This document shows positions 1 to 7,509 of a stretch of DNA of 25,919 nucleotides, in pieces (position 1 is the first letter of the stretch; each line of letters begins with the position of its first letter). Location of the stretch: NCBI GenBank assembly GCA_937902295.1, contig CALGUM010000060.1:1-25919 (forward strand), given 5' to 3'. This DNA is from an uncultured Candidatus Saccharibacteria bacterium. GTDB lineage: Bacteria; Patescibacteriota; Saccharimonadia; Saccharimonadales; Saccharimonadaceae. The notes under the pieces are model-generated. The model was not told the DNA's origin and made no database searches. It was given only the letters and a program-made list of their open reading frames with translations. The position numbers and the translations under genes were made by a program.

Positions 1-575
1 CGGCTGGTGTGCAAAACGTGCAGTTCGATGTCACGCTTATGCGAGGGTTAGATTACTATACTGGCACAGTGTTTGAAGTATATGATATGCACGTAGATAA
101 TAACCGCTCGATGTTCGGTGGCGGACGATACGACGGCTTAGTAGGACTGTTCGGCGTAGAGCCAGTTCCTACAATAGGAATGGCTCCTGGGCTCACACCT
201 ACGCAGTTATTTCTAGAGTCACACAACCTGCTTCCTGAATTCGTATCAACTACAGACGTATGTATTGTAGTGCCAAGTAAAAACAGTCTCGAAGGCGCGC
301 TGAGTCTCGCACGAAAGCTGCGCGAAGAAGCTGTCGGAGTAGAGGTGGATATATCTGGTCGAAAAATTGATAAGCAAATCAAAGCGGTGCTGAAAAAACG
401 TGTGCCGTTTATGGTATTTGTCGGCGATGAAGAGCTAAAAACTCAACTATATACGCTCAAAGATGTTGCGACCGAGTACGAAGAGAAGCTGAGTATGGAG
501 CGGATTGTGACGAAAGTAAAAGATTACCGCAAGCGAGGCATGCTCGACGAGATTGATGCATTATTCACCGAGTAA
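1..575 (+). CDS. hisS: Histidyl-tRNA synthetase, C-terminal part (5' end outside window)
   Basis: Class II aminoacyl-tRNA synthetase that charges tRNA-His in the cytoplasm. The reading frame is open to the window's left edge (first full codon at base 3), so only about 191 C-terminal codons are present. The HisRS signature RGLDYYTGTVFE and the following GGGRYDGL identify the catalytic core, and the last ~95 residues, starting near CIVVPS, fit the alpha/beta anticodon-binding domain. Motif 3, normally G-F-A-x-G-x-E-R-L, reads GMAPGLTPTQLFL at about 177-215, so the usual Glu-Arg pair is Thr-Pro and the motif 3 arginine is missing. The stop is TAA at 573-575. Identity is certain; the meaning of the motif 3 change is not. 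Confidence 0.93.
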   Translation, partial: AGVQNVQFDVTLMRGLDYYTGTVFEVYDMHVDNNRSMFGGGRYDGLVGLFGVEPVPTIGMAPGLTPTQLFLESHNLLPEFVSTTDVCIVVPSKNSLEGALSLARKLREEAVGVEVDISGRKIDKQIKAVLKKRVPFMVFVGDEELKTQLYTLKDVATEYEEKLSMERIVTKVKDYRKRGMLDEIDALFTE

Positions 576-607
576 TGTATATTCGGGGTAGCAAATACCT
601 CTTACGT

Positions 608-636
608 TTCACTCTCGAGGTGCAAACTGGTATACT
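608..636 (+). promoter_or_regulatory. tig promoter with near-leaderless start
   Basis: A -10 box TATACT at 631-636 is preceded by an extended -10 TGG at 628-630 and, 17 bp upstream, by a weak -35 TTCACT at 608-613. The predicted start point near 643 lies about 3 nt before the tig ATG at 646, which has no Shine-Dalgarno site. No convincing terminator separates it from hisS. Confidence 0.6.
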
Positions 637-645
637 GGTCAGAGT

Positions 646-1929
646 ATGAAACTATCCACAAAACATCTATCCGACACACGAGTCGAACTCACTATAGAAG
701 TGAGTAAAGACGAATTGAAAGATGCCGAATTGGTAGCACTTTCGAAAATTGCAAAAGAGATTAAAGTTCCTGGTTTTCGTCAGGGTAAGGTACCTGCAAG
801 CGTAGCCGCAAAGCACGTCAATGGCGACGACCTTGCACAGCACACGCTTGAAAATGCGCTGTCTAAATCAGTCGCAGAGGCATTTACACAAGCTGGCGTC
901 CAGGCACTTGACCGGCCTGAGGTTGAAGTGAAGTCATTTGTGCCAGGCGATTCACTAGAGTTTGTTGCTACCAGCGAAATTCTACCAAAGATTACATTGG
1001 GTGACTACAAAAAGCTCACAGCGAAACCAGAAAAAGTTTCAGTCACAAAAAAAGATGTGGATGAAATTATCGATCGAATCAAAAAAGGCTATGCCGAAAA
1101 ACAACCTGTCGACCGAAAAGCTAAAAAGGGCGATGAGGCAAACATCGATTTTGTAGGCAAAAAAGACGGGGTAGCGTTTGAAGGCGGCACCGCAGAAGGC
1201 TACGATATTGTACTTGGCAGCGATAGTTTTATTCCTGGATTTGAGGATGGGATTATTGGTCACCAAGCGGGCGATACGTTTGATCTTGAGCTCAAGTTTC
1301 CGTCTCATTACCACGTAGAGGAACTCAAAGGCGCAGCAGTTGTGTTCACTGTAACGCTTAATGCAGTCAAAGAAGTCGTTGAGCCTGAGCTTACGGACGA
1401 GCTCGCAGCAAAAGCGGGGCCGTTTACTTCTGTCAAAGAGCTCGAGGATGATATCAAAGCTGAGATCACACGTCAGCGTCAGCAAGAGTCAGACGATAAA
1501 CTCAAGGATTCGCTGGTGGGTGAATTAGTAGAAAAAAGCGAAGTGCCTGTACCAGATATCCTCGCGCAAGACCAAATGCGTTCTATTGAGCAAGACATGG
1601 TGCAGAATCTTATGCAACGTGGCTTGACACTCGAAATGTATCTCGCAGAGAAAAACTTCAAGGATAAGGACGCGTGGCTTGACTCCGAGGTAAAAGATGC
1701 CGCTGCTCAGCGTGTAAAAGCAGGTCTTGTCCTTGCAGAGCTCAGTAAAGAACTCAAGGTTGAGGCAACGCAGGAAGAACTGCTCGAACGCATGAACCAG
1801 TTGGGGCAACAATACCCTACAGAGGATCTGCGCAAGCAGCTCAAAACACCCGAAGCACAACGTGATATTGCAAATCGCCTTCTTACAGATAAGACAGTCG
1901 ATAAGCTTGTTGAAATTAATACCAAATAA
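646..1929 (+). CDS. tig: Trigger factor, ribosome-associated chaperone and peptidyl-prolyl isomerase
   Basis: Trigger factor binds the ribosome near the exit tunnel and shields nascent chains. The 427-residue length is usual for the family. The N-terminal ribosome-binding domain carries the signature GFRQGKVP (residues 43-50), which contacts L23. An FKBP-type isomerase domain follows at about 157-240 (GDEANIDFVGKKDG through SFIPGFEDGIIG), and the rest is the helical, charged C-terminal substrate-binding domain. There is no cysteine. The ATG at 646 is the first of the frame after the -10 box and the protein begins as the family does. It lies upstream of clpP, the common tig-clpP order, but a separate small transcription unit sits between them. 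Confidence 0.97.
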   Translation: MKLSTKHLSDTRVELTIEVSKDELKDAELVALSKIAKEIKVPGFRQGKVPASVAAKHVNGDDLAQHTLENALSKSVAEAFTQAGVQALDRPEVEVKSFVPGDSLEFVATSEILPKITLGDYKKLTAKPEKVSVTKKDVDEIIDRIKKGYAEKQPVDRKAKKGDEANIDFVGKKDGVAFEGGTAEGYDIVLGSDSFIPGFEDGIIGHQAGDTFDLELKFPSHYHVEELKGAAVVFTVTLNAVKEVVEPELTDELAAKAGPFTSVKELEDDIKAEITRQRQQESDDKLKDSLVGELVEKSEVPVPDILAQDQMRSIEQDMVQNLMQRGLTLEMYLAEKNFKDKDAWLDSEVKDAAAQRVKAGLVLAELSKELKVEATQEELLERMNQLGQQYPTEDLRKQLKTPEAQRDIANRLLTDKTVDKLVEINTK

Positions 1930-1938
1930 TGGTATTGT
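1910..1938 (+). promoter_or_regulatory. Promoter of the small transcription unit between tig and clpP
   Basis: TTGAAA at 1910-1915, inside the end of tig, and TATTGT at 1933-1938 are separated by exactly 17 bp. The predicted transcript begins near 1945, at the start of a run of bases that pairs with the 3' part of the same unit. Confidence 0.5.
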
Positions 1939-1971
1939 AGACACACTCTCGGCTTAAGAGAGAAGGTGGCT

Positions 1972-2061
1972 ATGAGTACGTTTCGTGAGATCGTACGAAT
2001 TTCGGCAGGGCTCGTCCTTACGCTGGCTGCACAAAAGCACTATCACACAAAAAACTGGTAA
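1972..2061 (+). CDS. Possible 29-residue small protein, unknown function
   Basis: An ATG-to-TAA frame of 30 codons has an AAGG Shine-Dalgarno-like stretch (1963-1966) 5 nt before the start. The peptide starts MSTFREIVR, has a short hydrophobic stretch (ISAGLVLTLAA) and ends with a basic, aromatic tail (KHYHTKNW). The hydrophobic part, about 11 residues, is short for a full membrane span. The Shine-Dalgarno site lies next to a 5' hairpin arm (GAGAG, 1958-1962), so translation could respond to RNA folding. I recognise no family. It may be a leader peptide, a small membrane-active protein or a chance ORF within a structured RNA. Confidence 0.4.
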   Translation: MSTFREIVRISAGLVLTLAAQKHYHTKNW

Positions 2062-2134
2062 CACTACCGCACCTAAGGTGCACGAATGATATGAAAGTTG
2101 TGACCCTTAGCCGAGAGCACAACTTGCATAGTAT

Positions 2135-2169
2135 AACTAGCACTCTATTGTAATGAGTGCTAGTTTTTT
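2135..2169 (+). terminator. Rho-independent terminator before clpP
   Basis: The 11-bp perfect stem AACTAGCACTC (2135-2145) and GAGTGCTAGTT (2155-2165) encloses a 9-nt loop and runs into a T tract ending at 2169. The loop contains the -35 element of the clpP promoter. Confidence 0.9.
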
Positions 2170-2176
2170 GTATACT
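2148..2176 (+). promoter_or_regulatory. clpP promoter overlapping the upstream terminator; leaderless start
   Basis: The -35 TTGTAA (2148-2153) lies in the terminator loop and the -10 TATACT (2171-2176) begins right after its T tract, with a 17-bp spacer. The predicted start point, 2183, is the A of the clpP ATG. Confidence 0.65.
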
Positions 2177-2182
2177 AGCTAT

Positions 2183-2788
2183 ATGCAGAAACCTCATGAT
2201 TATCTTGTTCCAACAGTTATTGAAAAATCACCAGAAGGTGAGCGTGCGTTTGATATTTACTCGCGCTTGCTTAACGAAAGGGTAATCTTTCTCGGTGAAG
2301 ATGTAAATGAGCATACGGCAAATCTTGTAGTAGCTCAGTTGTTACACCTTGCATATGCTGATCCCGACAAAGATATTAAACTCTATATCAATAGTCCGGG
2401 CGGAAGCGTATACGATGGACTGGCAATTTACGACACGATGCAGTACATTACTCCCGACGTACAAACCATAGGCATTGGATTGCAAGCAAGCATGGGAGCG
2501 TTTCTTTTGAGTAGTGGCGCAAAAGGTAAGCGAGTCGCATTGTCCAATAGTCGAATCATGATCCATCAGCCTTCAAGCGGAACCCAAGGCAAAATTACAG
2601 ACCAAGAGATTGCACTCAAAGAGGGGCTTTATCTTAAGCAAAAACTGAATGAAATACTCACAAAAAATACAGGTCAGAAACTAAGTAAAATCGAAAAAGA
2701 CGCAGATCGAGATTTTTGGATGAGCGCCGAAGAAGCCGTAACATACGGTATTATTGATACTGTCATTACCAATCCAAAATCACTCTAG
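2183..2788 (+). CDS. clpP: ATP-dependent Clp protease proteolytic subunit
   Basis: ClpP is the serine peptidase barrel that degrades proteins unfolded by a ClpX- or ClpC-type ATPase. The 201-residue protein has the nucleophile Ser103 in QASMGAF, the His in IMIHQPSSG and the Asp in the [13 protein letters not shown] region, plus the oxyanion strand [15 protein letters not shown] 2183 is preferred to the in-frame ATG at 2153: the protein then begins [14 protein letters not shown] like other ClpP, and the upstream ATG lies inside the terminator hairpin. There is no Shine-Dalgarno site; the -10 box ends 6 nt before the ATG, so the mRNA is probably leaderless. The stop is TAG at 2786-2788. No cysteine is present. 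A hairpin without T tract (TGTCAT/ATGACA, 2802-2818) follows. The ATPase partner is not in the window. Confidence 0.97.
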   Translation: MQKPHDYLVPTVIEKSPEGERAFDIYSRLLNERVIFLGEDVNEHTANLVVAQLLHLAYADPDKDIKLYINSPGGSVYDGLAIYDTMQYITPDVQTIGIGLQASMGAFLLSSGAKGKRVALSNSRIMIHQPSSGTQGKITDQEIALKEGLYLKQKLNEILTKNTGQKLSKIEKDADRDFWMSAEEAVTYGIIDTVITNPKSL

Positions 2789-2850
2789 ATGCCCGATGTG
2801 GTGTCATGCGCGATGACATCGTGATGGTGGTATAAGCCGCTGCGAGGAAG

Positions 2851-2879
2851 TTATAAATGTAACGCGAGTATGTTATATT
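2851..2879 (+). promoter_or_regulatory. Promoter of the GGCT-like gene, near-leaderless
   Basis: TTATAA (2851-2856) and TATATT (2874-2879) are 17 bp apart. The predicted start near 2886 gives a leader of about 2 nt before the ATG at 2888. Confidence 0.5.
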
Positions 2880-2887
2880 GGAAGCAT

Positions 2888-3460
2888 ATGCAGTATTACG
2901 TATTTGCGTACGGATCTCTCATGGACGCCGAGTCTGCTCGTGTTACTCTCGGCTATACCCCGAATCTTCGCCCTGCGAGTCTGTCGGGGTTTCGAACCGC
3001 CTGGAATGTAGCGACTCGAATCAATGAAGGCCGAAACCTCGGTAGAGTTGCACTCTACGCGGACGGATCACCCTATGATGGTCTTCTGGTGCCTATAGGA
3101 CTGGAAGCTGGCGAAGGGTATCATACCCAAGGCATGGTATTTCAGACTTCCGAAAGCGACTTGGACGCACTCGATGAGCGTGAAGTAAATTATGATAGAG
3201 TAGATGTCACACACGAGATAACCTGGCTCGATGGAGGGGCTCCTTCGGGTACACACCAAGTATATACCTATGTTCCTAAGCCCGCCTCGGTTGCTATGCT
3301 GCACGAAGCAGCCAAAGGCGGTATGAAGGTGGTCGTCACTAAATCATATCTTGATATCTTGCATCACGTAGCAGAGCGCTATGAGTATGCTGCGCCTTTA
3401 GTGATACCGGCACCCCACTGGCAAGTGCATGATGTCCGCCTACACTCATCCTCAAGTTAG
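2888..3460 (+). CDS. Gamma-glutamylcyclotransferase-like protein
   Basis: The N-terminus YYVFAYGSLM carries the YGSL substrate-binding motif of the gamma-glutamylcyclotransferase/AIG2 fold, and DALDEREVNYDRVDV matches the LDxxExxxYxR segment containing the family's catalytic glutamate. Members release 5-oxoproline from gamma-glutamyl amines or peptides, but the substrate cannot be read from sequence. The protein is 190 residues long and cytosolic by appearance, with no signal or membrane segment. ATG 2888 is preferred to 2870 because the protein then begins just before the YGSL strand and the -10 box lies right upstream. It ends 20 nt before the convergent orphan, with no obvious terminator between. 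Confidence 0.8.
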   Translation: MQYYVFAYGSLMDAESARVTLGYTPNLRPASLSGFRTAWNVATRINEGRNLGRVALYADGSPYDGLLVPIGLEAGEGYHTQGMVFQTSESDLDALDEREVNYDRVDVTHEITWLDGGAPSGTHQVYTYVPKPASVAMLHEAAKGGMKVVVTKSYLDILHHVAERYEYAAPLVIPAPHWQVHDVRLHSSSS

Positions 3461-3480
3461 AAAATGTGAGCCGGACGTAG

Positions 3481-3816
3481 CTAGCTCCTGTTAAATAGAT
3501 TGACAACGTTGGCGAGTTGCTCAGAAGGAGTAATGGGTTGTTCTGGTGAAATTGCCTCATAATACGTAGGTGTATATCCGGCAATAATTTGTGAGAGCAT
3601 TTCAGTGGCTATGTCTTGAACTTCCGAGAAACTAAGGGAATCTTCCCTGAATCCTTCGTGGCTGATGTCGAGATTGTGTCGAATGATATTAGCTTCGGCT
3701 TCGAGTTCGGGGTGCTCTGAGATAAATGTGTTTATCAGTTCTGTATAGGCATTACGGTAGATCTCTATGACTGCGTAAGAATGCTGATCGAAGTTAGGCC
3801 TAATAATGTTCGTCAT
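3481..3816 (-). CDS. Hypothetical protein, 111 residues
   Basis: I do not recognise this gene. The protein starts MTNIIRPNFDQHSYAV and is mostly charged and helical, with acidic stretches (SEHPELEAEANII, LSFSEVQDIATEML). It has no signal peptide, no membrane span and no cysteine. The start at 3816 is chosen over 3837 because a minus-strand -10 box TATACT (3828-3823) ends 6 nt before it, putting the predicted start point on the A of the ATG, while the 3837 ATG lies upstream of the box. It is convergent with the GGCT-like gene and divergent from rpoB. Its length and a promoter in the expected place support a real gene; function is unknown. Confidence 0.65.
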   Translation of the reverse strand: MTNIIRPNFDQHSYAVIEIYRNAYTELINTFISEHPELEAEANIIRHNLDISHEGFREDSLSFSEVQDIATEMLSQIIAGYTPTYYEAISPEQPITPSEQLANVVNLFNRS

Positions 3817-3822
3817 ACTGGT

Positions 3823-3828
3823 AGTATA
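3823..3828 (-). promoter_or_regulatory. -10 box of the minus-strand 111-residue orphan
   Basis: TATACT on the minus strand ends 6 nt before the ATG at 3816, placing the predicted start point on the start codon. A TTGACT lies upstream at 3854-3849, but its 20-bp spacer is long. Confidence 0.5.
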
Positions 3829-3983
3829 GTAACACAATTATAAATATAAGTCAATTTTAGTTAACACGAAAACAGCGCTCGTGTCTACTATTTGTTAGCC
3901 AGACATCATGCCAAAACAATATAGCAAGAAACTTATATGCAAGTAGAAGCTGCTCATTATAGTATAAAAATACTAAGAATACC

Positions 3984-4012
3984 TTGAAATATTGGCTATA
4001 GTTGTGCATAAT
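3984..4012 (+). promoter_or_regulatory. Likely rpoBC promoter
   Basis: TTGAAA (3984-3989) and CATAAT (4007-4012) have a 17-bp spacer, with predicted start near 4019. A small palindrome, TAGTAT-AAAA-ATACTA (3960-3975), lies just upstream and could be an operator or simply AT-rich upstream DNA. The rest of the 3817-3983 gap is AT-rich, with one hairpin ACACGA/TCGTGT (3864-3869/3879-3884) and no credible gene. Confidence 0.55.
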
Positions 4013-4018
4013 GGATAT

Positions 4019-4145
4019 CAAGAAGCAGTGTAACTAGGGTTAGGTATGTCCAAGCTATGGCAGGCTATGAGGCATAACCCGTAGTAGAATCTTCGGCGCC
4101 AGATTCACAACCACTAAAACTAATCATGCGAGGAGCAATAGATAG
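4019..4145 (+). promoter_or_regulatory. Structured 5' leader of rpoBC
   Basis: About 127 nt between the predicted start point and rpoB. It holds a long-range hairpin GGGTTA/TAACCC (4037-4042/4075-4080) enclosing two copies of GCTATG (4054-4059, 4064-4069), then a compact hairpin GAATCT-TCGGCGCC-AGATTC (4087-4106), then the Shine-Dalgarno site GAGGAG (4130-4135). In many bacteria rpoBC follows rplJL and shares their L10-binding leader; those genes are absent here, so this leader may serve instead. That is inference. Confidence 0.45.
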
Positions 4146-7100
4146 ATGGCAAAAACGTCACCTAATGGTACACAGCGTGTCTTTTTCACGGCTGATGATA
4201 CTGCACTAGATATTCCCGATCTTATCGCACACCAGAAGAACTCATGGGGTGAGTTCGTAGAGACTGGTTTGCGAGAGATTTTTGCGGAACTTAATCCAAT
4301 CGAGGATTACACCGGACAAAAACTTGAGCTACGATTTAAAGAGTATGCATTTCAGGAGCCAAAACATTCTGAACGATTTGCTAAGGAAAACAACATCACT
4401 TTTGATGCGCCTCTACATGCAAATGTTGAACTTACCAATAAGGTAACAGGTGAAGTCAAAGAGCATGAAATTTATCTCGGCGATTATCCTTGGATGACTG
4501 AACGAGGTACCTTCGTGATCAACGGTACTGAGCGAGTTGTTGTATCACAGCTGATTCGTTCTTCTGGAGTGTTCTTCACAGCTGACGCAACGGCTACTCA
4601 GAATAACTACGGAGCAAAACTTATTCCTGGCCGCGGAGCGTGGCTAGAATTCGAAACCGCAAGTAACGGTGCATTGTATGTCAAAATCGATCGCCGACGC
4701 AAATTGCCTGTCACGACACTCCTGCGTGCACTCGGTCATGGTAAGACAAGCGAACTCAAGCAGTTGTTTGCCGATGTAGACACAGGTGACGTGAATCATA
4801 TCCAAGCGACACTCGATAAAGATACTACCCGTGGTAGCAACGAAGCGCTTATTGAAGTGTATCGTCGTCTCCGACCAGGTGATCTTGCTACTGTCGAGAA
4901 TGCTCGTTCGATGATCGAACGCATGTTCTACGATTTTAAGCGATTTGACTATAGCCGTGTTGGCCGCTACAAGCTCAACCAGCGCCTTGGTATAGACTTG
5001 CCAAATACGACAGAAAACCGCGTCTTCCAGATGAGTGATTTGATCGCTATCATCAAAGAGATTATTCGCTTGAATAATACACAAGAGCCTGCAGATGATA
5101 TCGATGCACTTTCAAACCGCCGTGTGAATCTTGTCGGTGAACTTGTTGCACGTCAATTCCGTGTTGGTATGCTCCGCATGCAGCGAAACGCCATGGATCG
5201 TATGAGTATGAGTGACATCGAAAACGTCACACCGGGTCAACTTATTAATGCCCGCCCAGTAGTAGCTGCAGTGCGTGAGTTCTTTGCCAGCTCACAGTTG
5301 AGCCAGCTTATGGATGAGACAAACCCTCTTGCAGAACTTTCTCACAAACGACGTCTCAGTTCGATGGGACCTGGTGGTTTGAGTCGTGAACGCGCTGGAT
5401 TTGATGTGCGTGATGCGCACCCTACACACTACGGCCGACTTTGTGCGGTTGAGACACCAGAAGGTGCAAATATCGGACTCGTCCTGAACTTGGCTACTTA
5501 CGCACGTATTAACGAATACGGGTTTATTGAAACTCCGTATCTTAAGGTAGTAGATGGCCGCGTGACAGATGAAGTTGTGTACTTGGATGCAGCCCAGGAA
5601 ATGGGTGAAGTGATTGCCGACGCTGGTGCAGAGGTTGATGAAAATGGCAAGTTTATCGACGAGCGCGTCTCGGCTCGTATCGACCTTAAGCCAGGTCAGA
5701 TTGACGTCGAAGATGTGACGTACATGGATGCTGCACACAAGCAAATTCTAGGAGCGCCTGCGAGCCTCGTGCCATTTATCGAGAAAAACCGTATCGACCG
5801 TTCATTGACAGGTACGAACATGCAACGACAGGCTGTCCCATTGGTTCGTCCAGAGGCGGCAACTGTTGGAACGGGTACAGAATCTTACGTTGCACGTAAC
5901 TCGAGTCAACTTGTAGTCGCAGAAAACGACGGCGAAGTCATTCGAGCAGACGGTGATGTGATTGAAGTTAAGTATAAAGACGGTGTTAAGTCATACGAAC
6001 CTATTCACTTCAAGAAAAGTAACGATGATCGCTCGATCAACCAGTCTGTATGCGTCAGTCGCGGCGACAAGGTTAAGCAAGGTGACATATTGATCGAAGG
6101 TGCTTCGGTGGCTGATGGTGAAATTGCACTTGGTCGCGACCTTCGCGTTGCGTTCATGCCTTGGGGCGGATACAACATGGACGATGCGATTATCATCTCA
6201 CGCCGTGTTGTTCAAGATGATGAGCTCACAAGTATCAACATCAAAGACTATATGGTAGAAGTACGTGAGACTAAGCTTGGTAACGAGCAGACTACACGAG
6301 ATATTCCAAATGTATCTGAGTATAGCTTACGTCACCTCGACGAGACCGGTGTGGTTCAGGTTGGTTCAGAGGTAAAAGCCGGCGATGTGTTGGTCGGAAA
6401 AATTACACCAAAAGGTGAGCAAGAGCTCAGCTCAGAAGAGCGACTCCTGCGTGCAATCTTTGGCGAAAAGGCAAAAGATGTTCGTGATACTTCACAGCGT
6501 ATGAATAATGCAGGTGGTGGTAAAGTCGTCGGTGTGAAAATATTCACCCGAGAAGATGGTCATGAGCTCAAAGCTGGCGTACTCAAGCAGATTCAAATTT
6601 TTGTTGCTCAGACACGTAAGATTACTGTCGGAGACAAGCTTGCAGGTCGCCATGGTAACAAGGGTGTAGTTGCACGAATTCTCCCAGTAGAAGACATGCC
6701 ATTCATGGAAGACGGTACACCTGTCGATGTGATCCTCAACCCACTTGGTGTGCCAAGTCGTATGAATATCGGACAGTTGTTCGAAACTCACCTAGGACTT
6801 GCTGCGCATGCACTCGGATACAAGGTAGCAACGCCAGCATTTAACGGAATTAGCGATGAAACAATCTCTGCCGAACTTGAAAAAGCAGGGTATTCGCGTG
6901 ACGGTAAAGTGCAACTCGTCGATGGCCGTACTGGTGATCGATTCGAAGAGCGAACGACAGTCGGTGTAATGCATATTATTAAGCTACACCACATGGTGAA
7001 CGACAAGATTCACGCACGTTCAACTGGTCCATATACAATGGTGACTCAACAGCCACTTGGCGGTAAGGCACAAAATGGTGGTCAGCGATTTGGTGAAATG

Positions 7101-7508
7101 GAAGTCTGGGCGCTCGAGGCATACGGCGCAGCAACAACCTTGCAAGAAATGCTCACCATCAAGTCAGACGACGTATACGGCCGTGCAAAAGCCTACGAGA
7201 GTATTATCAAAGACGAAGCGATTGTGGGGCCTAAACTCCCAGAGTCATTCAACGTCCTAGTTAAAGAACTACAAGGCCTTGGACTTCGCGTCGACCTGCT
7301 TGACGACGATGATGAAGTTGATGCCGAGCAAGTAATTGCTGCGGCGACTCCGGCTACAACCGTAGCTGAAATTCAGGAAGTGCCAAAAATTGCAGAAATC
7401 GACATAGAAGGCGACCTCGAAGACGGCGGAGTTTCATTAGAAGAAATTGCTGAAAGTGAAGACAAAATAGATGCAACCGCAGATGCGGATAATGAGGAGG
7501 AGGCGTAA
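4146..7508 (+). CDS. rpoB: DNA-directed RNA polymerase beta subunit
   Basis: The 1120-residue protein is shorter than E. coli RpoB (1342), lacking its large lineage inserts. The rifampicin/fork-loop region starts near residue 379 (SSQLSQLMDETNPLAEL), followed by GPGGLSRERAGFDVRD and the conserved HPTHYGRLCAVETPEGANI. The active-site parts GDKLAGRHGNKGVVARI and the C-terminal HARSTGPYTMVTQQPLGGK and GGQRFGEMEVWALEAYGA are intact. In the rifampicin pocket E. coli F514, A532 and L533 correspond to L388, S406 and M407. An acidic tail of about 60 residues ends the protein. Only two cysteines were seen. The start has a strong Shine-Dalgarno GAGGAG. rpoC follows after 1 nt, with the GAGGAGGAGG that serves it inside the rpoB end. 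Confidence 0.99.
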   Translation: MAKTSPNGTQRVFFTADDTALDIPDLIAHQKNSWGEFVETGLREIFAELNPIEDYTGQKLELRFKEYAFQEPKHSERFAKENNITFDAPLHANVELTNKVTGEVKEHEIYLGDYPWMTERGTFVINGTERVVVSQLIRSSGVFFTADATATQNNYGAKLIPGRGAWLEFETASNGALYVKIDRRRKLPVTTLLRALGHGKTSELKQLFADVDTGDVNHIQATLDKDTTRGSNEALIEVYRRLRPGDLATVENARSMIERMFYDFKRFDYSRVGRYKLNQRLGIDLPNTTENRVFQMSDLIAIIKEIIRLNNTQEPADDIDALSNRRVNLVGELVARQFRVGMLRMQRNAMDRMSMSDIENVTPGQLINARPVVAAVREFFASSQLSQLMDETNPLAELSHKRRLSSMGPGGLSRERAGFDVRDAHPTHYGRLCAVETPEGANIGLVLNLATYARINEYGFIETPYLKVVDGRVTDEVVYLDAAQEMGEVIADAGAEVDENGKFIDERVSARIDLKPGQIDVEDVTYMDAAHKQILGAPASLVPFIEKNRIDRSLTGTNMQRQAVPLVRPEAATVGTGTESYVARNSSQLVVAENDGEVIRADGDVIEVKYKDGVKSYEPIHFKKSNDDRSINQSVCVSRGDKVKQGDILIEGASVADGEIALGRDLRVAFMPWGGYNMDDAIIISRRVVQDDELTSINIKDYMVEVRETKLGNEQTTRDIPNVSEYSLRHLDETGVVQVGSEVKAGDVLVGKITPKGEQELSSEERLLRAIFGEKAKDVRDTSQRMNNAGGGKVVGVKIFTREDGHELKAGVLKQIQIFVAQTRKITVGDKLAGRHGNKGVVARILPVEDMPFMEDGTPVDVILNPLGVPSRMNIGQLFETHLGLAAHALGYKVATPAFNGISDETISAELEKAGYSRDGKVQLVDGRTGDRFEERTTVGVMHIIKLHHMVNDKIHARSTGPYTMVTQQPLGGKAQNGGQRFGEMEVWALEAYGAATTLQEMLTIKSDDVYGRAKAYESIIKDEAIVGPKLPESFNVLVKELQGLGLRVDLLDDDDEVDAEQVIAAATPATTVAEIQEVPKIAEIDIEGDLEDGGVSLEEIAESEDKIDATADADNEEEA

Positions 7509-7509
7509 T

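Larger units (their letters stand above)
1945..2169 (+). ncRNA. Candidate structured RNA of about 225 nt with an internal 29-codon ORF
   Basis: Bounded by a promoter and a strong terminator. The 5' end CTCTCGGCTTAAG (1946-1958) pairs with CTTAGCCGAGAG (2106-2117): 12 bp with one bulged T. That 3' strand fills most of the 15-nt loop of a hairpin with arms AAGTTGTG (2095-2102) and CACAACTT (2118-2125), extended past an A/G mismatch by TATG/CATA (2090-2093/2127-2130). The 5' strand can instead fold locally, CTCTC (1946-1950) with GAGAG (1958-1962). A small hairpin GCACC-TAA-GGTGC lies at 2069-2081. The arrangement fits a pseudoknot or kissing-loop switch. I do not recognise it as tmRNA, 6S, RNase P or SRP RNA. 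It could be a regulated mRNA for the peptide or a non-coding RNA with a chance ORF. Confidence 0.45.

Noticed and set aside
585..604. Weak hairpin GGGGTA/TACCTC after hisS as a terminator
   Set aside because: Short stem with a G-T pair and no real T tract; too weak to call.
1039..1485. 148-codon minus-strand frame inside tig
   Set aside because: Antisense shadow of a conserved gene; cysteine-rich unlike every real gene here, and without start signals. The same holds for other long antisense frames in rpoB, rpoC, fusA, tuf and rplD.
1945..2169. tmRNA, 6S, RNase P or SRP RNA between tig and clpP
   Set aside because: No tRNA-like ends or tag peptide, no SRP GGAA-type domain, no RNase P core sequences and no long 6S-type duplex were seen.
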